DNA from: Candidatus Heimdallarchaeota archaeon LC_2
GTDB taxonomy: Archaea > Asgardarchaeota > Heimdallarchaeia > Heimdallarchaeales > Kariarchaeaceae
Direction of reading: 5' to 3'
Assembly: GCA_001940725.1 (NCBI GenBank)
Contig: MDVR01000123.1
Location: 1 to 19,607 of the forward strand
DNA length: 19,607 bases
This document shows, piece by piece, positions 1 through 6,113 of the stretch. Numbering within the stretch: the first letter of the stretch is position 1; every line of letters starts with the position of its first letter. Under the pieces are notes generated by a model. That model had not been told where the DNA came from. It was given only the letters and a program-made list of their open reading frames with translations, and did no database searches. Made by a program: the position numbers and the translations under genes.

Positions 1-84
1 TGTACTAGAAATTGATCTTGTCTCTACATGAGATAAAGTTTCTTTTCCCGATTTGAGATCGTTATTGTCTGGTTGTTCTGACAT
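1..84 (-). CDS. small zinc-binding protein, second copy, cut by window edge
   Basis: The first 28 codons of a minus-strand gene run off the left edge of the window. They begin MSEQPDNNDL and match exactly the start of the complete gene at 9203-9424. The nucleotide identity covers positions 1-129, so the promoter is duplicated as well. The cysteine and histidine residues of the intact protein lie beyond the edge and cannot be checked here. Whether this copy is complete is unknown. The exact identity means either a very recent duplication or an assembly that stopped in a repeat. Confidence 0.6.
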   Translation of the reverse strand, partial: MSEQPDNNDLKSGKETLSHVETRSISST

Positions 85-99
85 ATGTATATTGTAATG

Positions 100-130
100 A
101 CTTTCTAGAATATAAATTTTCTAGTTTATT
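100..130 (-). promoter_or_regulatory. promoter of edge zinc-protein copy (TATA inside inverted repeat)
   Basis: On the minus strand a TTTATATT-like box lies about 26-29 nt upstream of the ATG at 84, the archaeal spacing for a leaderless transcript. The box sits between perfect 6-bp inverted arms, CTAGAA (105-110) and TTCTAG (119-124). The same block recurs at 9441-9470 and, degenerate, at 8981-9010. The arms may form an operator; that is inference. Confidence 0.45.
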
Positions 131-192
131 TATACTTTCAATAATGAGAATCTAGGAATTAATAATTTGATAATCTAGAGAGTTAATCAAAG

Positions 193-546
193 CTACCAAG
201 TTCTATTCTGCATGAGATCACGGAAATCATTGATAAGAATCCGTTTGAAAGAAACGGGGTGTAAGCGTCAAGTTTCGACGAGATGTTTAGCCCACGTTCA
301 CTTACGATCGAGGCGTTTTGTTTTTGGAAAATAAAGTTTTGGAAGGGGTAATACCTAGAACAGCTTTGTTGTACTGCTAAATTATTAGTGTCTAATATTT
401 ATTTTATTAATTTAATATATTTATTAGTCAAACGCCAGAAGAAAAATATCGTGACACCATCAGTAATATAGTAATTGAATTCATTACAATTGTGTTACAG
501 TGCTCAAATAGTTCTTAGAGGTATATCCCCTCTGAGAGCTTTTTTG
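193..546 (+). repeat. dispersed structured repeat, copy A (near full length)
   Basis: This is the left flanking copy of the intergenic repeat family. It lacks the 5' half of the first hairpin (CTTGG arm) but holds the rest. Visible are the CCGTTT/AAACGG hairpin, the CGTC/GACG hairpin, the invariant core ending GATCGAGGCGTTTTG, the TAG-CAG/CTG-CTA hairpin, the TATTAG/CTAATA hairpin, the CAAACGCC segment that can pair back to GGCGTTTTG, and a terminator-like 3' end. It shares with copy B (2401-2705) an insertion of about 10 nt (TCATTGATAA) and a CTCTGAGAGC terminator arm, so A and B form a subfamily. No coding potential is evident. It fills most of the 85-683 gap. Confidence 0.85.
510..546 (+). 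terminator. hairpin plus T-tract at 3' end of repeat copy A
   Basis: The 12-bp stem pairs 510-521 with 529-540 around the loop TATATCC and is followed by seven T. Two pairs are G-U wobbles. No plus-strand gene lies between the window start and here, so the terminator most plausibly ends a transcript of the repeat itself. Confidence 0.6.
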
Positions 547-654
547 GTTTTCAAATACTGGATTTAGATTCATCTATCTATCGAGTTATCCGGTCTTGTT
601 TTGAAATCTCGATTGATACAAAGTAATAACATAATAAAATTCCCATCACCATGA

Positions 655-662
655 ATTTATAT
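655..662 (+). promoter_or_regulatory. TATA box of the beta-propeller gene
   Basis: ATTTATAT is centred about 25 nt before the ATG at 684. This spacing puts the transcription start at or next to the start codon, so the mRNA would be leaderless. No Shine-Dalgarno-like sequence precedes the ATG, which agrees. Confidence 0.5.
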
Positions 663-683
663 CAAGCTAATTCTTACTAGTGC

Positions 684-2345
684 ATGAGCGTTCTAAAAGC
701 TACAAAGCTAATTCAAAAGAAAAAAATACTTTTACTACTCTTGATAGGATTCCTCCTTTCCATATGGTCACAGAGCAATACTGTATCTCTTCCAAACCCC
801 GCTTGGATTGCGAGTGAAGTAGTATCCACAGAGAGTAATGGGATTTCACTATGGCCCAGTTTGGCTATTGATAGCCAAGACAATGTGCACGTGGTGTGGT
901 CTGATACTACTGATTATCTGAGTTCAGGTACTGATAATGATATCTTCCATAAGTACTGGAATGCCACAACTACAACTTGGAGTACAACTGGGGTGTTATC
1001 CACCGAGAGCACTGGGATTTCACAATTTCCCAGTCTTTCTATTGATAGTTTGGATAACGTGCACGTGGCGTGGCATGATGTTACTGATTATCTGAGTTCA
1101 GGAACTGATTTCGATATCTTCTACAAGTACTGGAATGCCACCACTACAACTTGGAGTACAACTGGGGTGTTATCCACCGAGAGTAATGGGACTTCACAAT
1201 ATCCCAGTCTTTCTACTGATAATCTGGACAATGTGCATGTAGCGTGGACTGATAATACTAATTATCTGAGTTCTGGTACGGATTATGATATCTTCTACAA
1301 GCAGTGGAATGCCACAATTACTACTTGGAGTAATACTGAAGTGGTATCCACAGAGAGCACGGGTAATTCACGAGAACCAAGTATGGCTATAGATGGCCAG
1401 GACAATAAGCATGTAGTGTGGTATGAACGTACTGATTATCTGAGTTCAGGTATTGATGCAGATATCTTTTACAAACATTGGAATGCCACAACATCGACCT
1501 GGGGAAGTACTGAGATGATATCCACGGAGAGTGCTTCGGATTCATTTGTTCCCAATCTGGTTATCGATAGACAGGACAATGTACATGTGGCGTGGGAGGA
1601 TAATACTGATTATCTGAGTTCCGATACTGATTCCGATATCTTCCACAAATACTGGAATGTCACAACTATAACTTGGAGCAATACTGAGGTGGTATCCATA
1701 GAGAGCACTGGTAATTCATTATTACCCAGTTTGGTTACTGATAGTCAGGACAATATACACGTAGCATGGTATGATAATACTGATTATCTGGGATCTGATA
1801 CTGATTTCGATATCTTCCATAAGTACTGGAATGCCACAACCACAACCTGGAGCATTGCAGAGGTGGTATCCATCGAGAGCACTGGGGATTCAGTATGGCC
1901 CAGTTTGGTTACTGATAATCAGGACAATATACATGTAACCTGGCATGATAATACTGATTATCTGAATTCTGGCACCGACATCGATATTTTCTACAAACTT
2001 GGGATAAATTCCGATGTAATGACTCAAACCGTGACTGACATAGAGATCTCAACTGTTACCGACATTGAGACCTCAACTGTGACTAATACTGAAACTTCAA
2101 CAGAAACAGGGCCAACCGTTACTGAGTCTACGATTGTTACCGAAACAGCTCCTACAATATTTGTCACTGAGACACTTATTGGTCCAACTGAAATGATCAC
2201 CGAAACCAAAACTGAAACACAAACATCAATCGACGCATCCGATACCCCTGTTCCATTGATCCCAATCGTATTAGCTGTGGTATTGCTTGGTATCTACAGG
2301 TATGCAATATCCAGATCACGGACAGATCAATTCAATAAATTGTAA
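684..2345 (+). CDS. secreted, membrane-anchored seven-bladed beta-propeller protein
   Basis: The 553-residue protein starts with a basic stretch and a hydrophobic signal segment (about 15-28). Seven tandem units of exactly 58 residues follow (48-105 through 338-395, plus a shortened seventh at 396-439). The unit pattern is STES-G-S--PSL--D--DN-HV-W-D-TDYLSSGTD-DIFYK-WNATTTTW, with an Asp-box/sialidase-like D--DN-HV-W-D core. The last unit lacks the final WNATTTTWS-TEVV strand. A matching strand, AWIASEVV, precedes unit 1, so the ring would close by the usual velcro arrangement. Residues 440-510 are a Thr/Glu-rich stalk, and 523-538 form a C-terminal membrane anchor with a basic tail. It is probably a surface binding or adhesion protein. 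No catalytic residues can be assigned. Repeat copies A and B flank it in direct orientation. Confidence 0.85.
   Translation: MSVLKATKLIQKKKILLLLLIGFLLSIWSQSNTVSLPNPAWIASEVVSTESNGISLWPSLAIDSQDNVHVVWSDTTDYLSSGTDNDIFHKYWNATTTTWSTTGVLSTESTGISQFPSLSIDSLDNVHVAWHDVTDYLSSGTDFDIFYKYWNATTTTWSTTGVLSTESNGTSQYPSLSTDNLDNVHVAWTDNTNYLSSGTDYDIFYKQWNATITTWSNTEVVSTESTGNSREPSMAIDGQDNKHVVWYERTDYLSSGIDADIFYKHWNATTSTWGSTEMISTESASDSFVPNLVIDRQDNVHVAWEDNTDYLSSDTDSDIFHKYWNVTTITWSNTEVVSIESTGNSLLPSLVTDSQDNIHVAWYDNTDYLGSDTDFDIFHKYWNATTTTWSIAEVVSIESTGDSVWPSLVTDNQDNIHVTWHDNTDYLNSGTDIDIFYKLGINSDVMTQTVTDIEISTVTDIETSTVTNTETSTETGPTVTESTIVTETAPTIFVTETLIGPTEMITETKTETQTSIDASDTPVPLIPIVLAVVLLGIYRYAISRSRTDQFNKL
825..2000 (+). repeat. 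174-bp in-gene tandem repeat (seven units)
   Basis: Seven consecutive 174-bp units encode the propeller blades, the last shortened to about 130 bp. Long stretches such as the TACTGGAATGCCACAAC segment recur nearly unchanged, whereas the loop after STES varies. The high DNA similarity suggests recent unit duplication or gene conversion, so blade number may vary between strains. Confidence 0.85.
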
Positions 2346-2400
2346 CTAAGCAACTGATATCGATCGATAATCCAATCCCAAAACAAGAATTTAATTCACA

Positions 2401-2705
2401 GATCAATTCTGGACGAGATCACGTAAATCATTGATAAAGAAGATCCGTTTGAAAGAAACGGGATGTAAGCGTCGAGTTTTGACGAGATGTTTAGCCCACG
2501 TTCACTTACGATCGAGGCGTTTTGTTTTGTAAAATCAAGTTTTTGAAGGGGTAATACCTAGAACAGCTTTGTTATACTGCTAAATTATTAGCGACGCCAG
2601 AAGAAAAATATCGTGATACTAATATGAATAGTTGAGAAATTACACAAACGTTGCAGTGCTCAATAAGGCTCTTGGAGGTATATCCCCTCTGAGAGCTTTT
2701 TTTTT
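2401..2705 (+). repeat. dispersed structured repeat, copy B
   Basis: Copy B follows the beta-propeller gene directly and is the closest relative of copy A. It lacks the AT-rich spacer after TTATTAG: the CGACGCCAGAAG segment follows almost at once, so the long-range CAAACGCC partner is reduced to GACGCC. The terminator stem is kept by paired changes (see 2666-2705). It fills most of the gap between 2345 and 2820. Confidence 0.85.
2666..2705 (+). terminator. hairpin plus T-tract, repeat copy B
   Basis: The stem pairs 2666-2678 with 2686-2698 around TATATCC and is followed by a run of T to 2705. Compared with copies A and F, one column reads C-G here, U-G in A and U-A in F. This change keeps the pairing. 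It could also end the mRNA of the upstream beta-propeller gene. Confidence 0.65.
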
Positions 2706-2748
2706 GGTTTTCGAATATTGATTTTTACTTCATTTATATTTTTTGAAT

Positions 2749-2772
2749 TGCGTATTAGGATGATAATACGCA
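2749..2772. repeat. perfect 9-bp hairpin after copy B
   Basis: TGCGTATTA and TAATACGCA surround the loop GGATGA. Related hairpins follow copies G (16038-16065) and H (18902-18925), and open the companion module (5359-5382, 17702-17725). They may mark the boundaries of the repeat unit. Confidence 0.7.
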
Positions 2773-2819
2773 CATATATTTTTTAATAGTAAAAATCAAT
2801 CATCTAAAGATCGATTCGC

Positions 2820-4289
2820 TTAACTAAAGGATCTACTTGTATCTTTAAGAAAATTCTTTAATTTTATTGCGTCCTTTAAGTATTCATTAATTTTACTCTT
2901 TTCAACACGATCTCTCAAGTTAGAATCACTATCAAACACCAACATCCATTTTTGGATGTCATCACTCATTGATTTATCAATTTCGTCGATTTTATTAATT
3001 AAATAGTCCAAATGTTTGTTTTTGGCAATATCTTTAGCTTCTTTGATAAATTTGACTGTGTTTTCTCCTGTTCCTTCGAGTAGTGCGACTTTAGCCTGTA
3101 AGAGAAGAACTTCTATTTCCAATACATACGAACCTTGCTTCTTTGCAATGTTCGACAAACTCTCCAACAATGTATTTATCTCAAAAAGCACTTCACTATC
3201 TCCATACAGTTGAAGTTCTTCTAAAAGTAGAACACAGAGGTTTTGCATGGCAAAAATAGTTAATTGTTGACTTACCGTGTCTGAATTGACCGCAATTGTT
3301 AATATTTCTTGAGCCTTAGCACGATTAATCATTCGAGTACTGCTCATCAAGATCATGGCTTTTGTAATTTGACATCTAGTTAGTTCCTCTAAATTCGTTG
3401 AAGATTTTGTATATTTCTCTAATTCTGACATATAGTAATTTGCCTTGCTTTCCATTCCATTCTCAAGCGAAATTAAAATTAAATCAAACAATGTCTCAGC
3501 GATGTATAAGTCATTCTCGCTTTCAATTGAAAATTTCAAACTTTCCTTGTAAAGCTCATATGCTTTTTCGATTTTGTTCTTTCTCCAATTCAAGGAAGCT
3601 AGATTAAGTGTTGCTCTCGCAATTCTATTGAATTCTTTAGTTCTCTTTGCAATTTCGAGTTCCTGGCTAAATTTATTCATAGCAGTGTCTATTTCACCTT
3701 TAGTACTATAAATACGCCCAATATGGCCAACTACAACAGATTCATAATATAGGTATCCTTGATTTTTCAAAAGATGTAGAGATTGTTCTAAATATTCTAA
3801 ACTTTCATCTAAATCCCCTTTCGCTTCAAGATAATATCCTCGAAGCATAATATACCAAGCGATTGGTTTATGAAATTTATCTACCTCTTGATCTGTAAAA
3901 TTATTAATCATCGTTTGAAGATTAGATATTACTTCATAGACTGATTCAAAATCGTTCAGATAATAATAATTCAATCCTTCAATCGTTTTTAGGCTTAATT
4001 CTAATTCTTTCTTTTCTTGTTCAATTATTTGGGGTAAAATATCTTCAGAGAGAAGTAAAGATTCGTCTAATTTACCAGAACACATTAACAAACGACATTT
4101 CGTTACTTGAGAATCAAATTTGAGATCAAATTCGAGGTTTTCAATCTGTTGTAATGCTTTTTCCATTTGTCCAGATCTTTCTAAATTGTAAATTATCTTC
4201 AAATTTCCTTGCGGTGACAGATGATCTGAGGTTAGTTTCGATTTTTTGATTAATTTATTCAGAAAATCCTTATCCAATTTCTCACTCAT
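2820..4289 (-). CDS. tetratricopeptide (TPR) repeat protein
   Basis: The 489-residue, largely alpha-helical protein is built of degenerate TPR units along most of its length (about 30-440). Clear examples are the segments with ALQQIENLEFDL, GYYLEAKGDLDESLEYLEQSL, VGHIGRIYSTKGEIDTAMNKF and ATLNLASLNWRKNKIEKAYELYKESL. There is no signal peptide, membrane segment or recognisable catalytic domain, so it is probably a cytoplasmic scaffold or partner-binding protein. The start is set at the ATG at 4289; the open frame begins one codon earlier at a TTG, a less likely start. There is no operon partner, since both neighbours are on the other strand. The ligand is unknown. A MalT-like or SARP-like regulator is not supported, because no DNA-binding domain is visible. 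Confidence 0.8.
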   Translation of the reverse strand: MSEKLDKDFLNKLIKKSKLTSDHLSPQGNLKIIYNLERSGQMEKALQQIENLEFDLKFDSQVTKCRLLMCSGKLDESLLLSEDILPQIIEQEKKELELSLKTIEGLNYYYLNDFESVYEVISNLQTMINNFTDQEVDKFHKPIAWYIMLRGYYLEAKGDLDESLEYLEQSLHLLKNQGYLYYESVVVGHIGRIYSTKGEIDTAMNKFSQELEIAKRTKEFNRIARATLNLASLNWRKNKIEKAYELYKESLKFSIESENDLYIAETLFDLILISLENGMESKANYYMSELEKYTKSSTNLEELTRCQITKAMILMSSTRMINRAKAQEILTIAVNSDTVSQQLTIFAMQNLCVLLLEELQLYGDSEVLFEINTLLESLSNIAKKQGSYVLEIEVLLLQAKVALLEGTGENTVKFIKEAKDIAKNKHLDYLINKIDEIDKSMSDDIQKWMLVFDSDSNLRDRVEKSKINEYLKDAIKLKNFLKDTSRSFS

Positions 4290-4590
4290 CAAATATTCTA
4301 TACTACCTTTGAATTTGAATTGTTCGATTTTAAGAGGATAAATTGCTGATCAACTTCGATTAATTGGATCATCGATCGATCCAGATAACCAAATTAATTT
4401 CCGTGACTCGTGAATCTAGATATGTGGATAAATTGATCAACCTAAACTAAAAACTAGCAGAAGTAAAATCAAAATCTTTTTTTTTTTCAAAAACTCAAGT
4501 CAAAAATGTACGACCTTAGATATCCGAATACACATTATGAACACGTTTTGCAATTCATAGCTAGTATTCTACTAAATAATTAAGCTAAAG
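4290..4590. other. non-coding gap with nested inverted repeats
   Basis: No gene or copy of the main repeat is seen in this divergent gap. GGATC (4366-4370) and GATCC (4378-4382) form a short palindrome around ATCGATC. A wider TTAATTGG/CCAAATTAA pair overlaps it (about 4360-4397). GGATAAATTG with GATCAAC occurs twice, near 4336 and 4425. The role is unknown; the gap must hold the promoter of the TPR gene, but no convincing TATA box was found for it. Confidence 0.4.
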
Positions 4591-4600
4591 AATCGACATA

Positions 4601-4634
4601 TTTATATATAATAAAAGTAATCAGTATATAACTG
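4601..4634 (+). promoter_or_regulatory. TATA box with overlapping palindrome, upstream of the 125-aa ORF
   Basis: TTTATATATA at 4601-4610 is a strong TATA-like box. A perfect palindrome, CAGTATATAACTG (4622-4634), lies where transcription would start (about 4630), a position where a bound repressor would block initiation. A second TATA-like run occurs at 4638-4646. The 5' leader would be about 65 nt, or about 29 nt from the second box. Confidence 0.45.
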
Positions 4635-4697
4635 ACTAATATATTTGTACTGACCAATCAGCACGAATATACCAGTTATTCAAATGAGGTACTAAAA

Positions 4698-5075
4698 ATG
4701 GCAATAGGGAATTTAACTGAACAAAAATTTAATGGCAAAAACGAAATAACCAGCATCGAAAAAGCATATACGAATGAAGATATATCTCAATTAGATCAAT
4801 TGTACTATGAAAATCATCGAATTATTTTTAATTTCAAATATTATGTGATACAATCATATGGCCGAGATCTTTGGTTGGATATGCTAGAAAATAAAGAATT
4901 TAGAAATTTTTTCTATACATCTACCGGAACCTATGGCGAAGCGGTATTCGGAGCGCTTGTAGATTTATTTGTCGCACACCTAAATACAACTACATTTAAT
5001 ATTTTGTTAGAATTTACAAACTATACAAGAACTGTTGAAGACCTGGATCCTGTAGAGATTGTCCAGCTTATGTAA
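4698..5075 (+). CDS. small protein, helical H-NOX-N-terminus-like (tentative)
   Basis: The 125-residue soluble protein is not confidently recognised. The start at ATG 4698 is supported by GAGGT about 8-12 nt upstream. Residues about 45-110 have the pattern YG-DLW--ML, FF-ST--Y-E--F-AL-DLFV--LN and LL-EF--Y. This recalls the alpha-helical N-terminal half of heme NO-binding (HNOB/H-NOX) domains. The protein stops well before the region where H-NOX proteins carry the heme-ligating histidine, so heme binding is not supported. It is monocistronic, with its own TATA box and a palindrome over the expected start site, and is probably regulated. The family call is a weak impression only. Confidence 0.55.
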   Translation: MAIGNLTEQKFNGKNEITSIEKAYTNEDISQLDQLYYENHRIIFNFKYYVIQSYGRDLWLDMLENKEFRNFFYTSTGTYGEAVFGALVDLFVAHLNTTTFNILLEFTNYTRTVEDLDPVEIVQLM

Positions 5076-5355
5076 AAACAGATCTATTCAACTTATTAAG
5101 AAACAAGATCACCTAGCAGAAAGCCAAATTTGAGATTGTTTTTAGCATTATACAGGAGGGGTGTAAAAGAATTAGAATTCAATCAGTGATTCTGAGATCT
5201 GACGAAATCATCGATTAATGGTGTAACAAAAGCTTAATCTAATTTTATTCTCCTTGATAGATCAATCCGCTTGGTTATCATAACCTGGGAATATCCCCAC
5301 GATATCTTAGATGTAGGTTACAAGGGATATGTCTGATTCAAACGTGAAGTCTACA
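5076..5355. other. non-coding stretch, nothing recognised
   Basis: No ORF of credible length, RNA gene or member of the repeat family was seen. A purine-rich GGAGGGG run near 5156 resembles a ribosome binding site but is followed by a stop codon. Confidence 0.4.
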
Positions 5356-5586
5356 AAGTGCGGATTATGAGCATACTACGCATTTCAAAAAATAACCTAG
5401 TTTGAGAGATTGAACGAATTTTTTTTTCAAATATTTTAATTCCCAATTTAATGATTCATATTATTCATCCACTCTGGAGTAGTTGGTTGAGATTTAATTG
5501 ATTACATAATTAATTCCGTTAATGTGTATGAGTCTATACTACTTGGGGGTCTGTGAAGATTACCAAGTTCTATTCTGGACGAGATC
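5356..5586 (+). repeat. companion module M0, first copy
   Basis: This roughly 230-bp block recurs at 17699-17925. Positions 5452-5503 are identical to 17793-17844 (52 nt). It opens with a TGCGGATTA-type hairpin (5359-5382), has a T-run in the middle, and ends by running into the CTTGG/CCAAG hairpin and GAGATC that begin the main repeat. Here it continues directly into copy C, so the complete element may be larger than 364 bp. No ORF is present. Confidence 0.8.
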
Positions 5587-5777
5587 ACGGAAAGAAGATC
5601 CGTTTGAAAGAAACGGGGTGTAAGCGTCAAGTTTCGACGAGATGTTTAGCCCACGTTCACTTACGATCGAGGCGTTTTGTTTTGTAAAATAAGTTTTGGA
5701 AGGGGTAATACCTAGAACAGCTTTGTTATACTGCTAAATTATTAGTGTCTAATACTTATTTTATATATTATTTTATA
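5542..5777 (+). repeat. dispersed structured repeat, copy C (5' part only)
   Basis: This copy has the CTTGG/CCAAG hairpin and the whole first module through the TATTAG/CTAATA hairpin and the AT-rich spacer. It then ends, lacking the ACGCCAGAAG module and the terminator hairpin. It lacks the 10-nt insertion of A and B. It is a truncated copy that follows companion module M0. Confidence 0.8.
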
Positions 5778-6113
5778 GCAAGCCGATGGGGAGAAGTTCA
5801 AGATTTTAATCCATTCTTAATTAAATCGCGGAATTCTGATAGAGGGATGATCAAATTTATTCTTACTGTGTATTCCCAAAAGGGGATGCACGACTAATCA
5901 TAATTATCTTAATCAATATAAAACGATCTCAATTAGAAGTAGTCTGCTTACCACCAAAAAGGTTAAAAAGATCGTTCAGTACACATACATGAGGATTAGA
6001 GATTCTATGAACAATACCCATTAGTTCTTGTAATCAGAAAACTTTTATTATAAAAAATGTTGACACAAGTAACTGCAACTTTTAATTACTCTATGGGGTG
6101 AATCCAGATTAAT
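5778..6113. other. non-coding stretch before the receptor gene
   Basis: No gene or known repeat is seen. A TTTATTATAAAA run (about 6044-6056) is a possible TATA element for the downstream gene. GGGGTGA (6095-6101) lies about 12 nt before its TTG start and could serve as ribosome binding site. Confidence 0.35.

Noticed and set aside
193..546. Known ribozyme (hammerhead or similar) within the dispersed repeat
   Set aside because: The hammerhead core CUGAUGA with its GAAA partner was not found in any copy, and no other known ribozyme signature was recognised.
825..2000. Regular 174-bp repeats as a possible CRISPR array
   Set aside because: The repeats are in-frame coding units with no spacers of uniform length and encode propeller blades.
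2024..2209. Minus-strand ORF rich in Val/Ser repeats
   Set aside because: It is the antisense of the Thr/Glu-rich stalk of the beta-propeller protein; the pattern mirrors the low-complexity codons of the plus strand.
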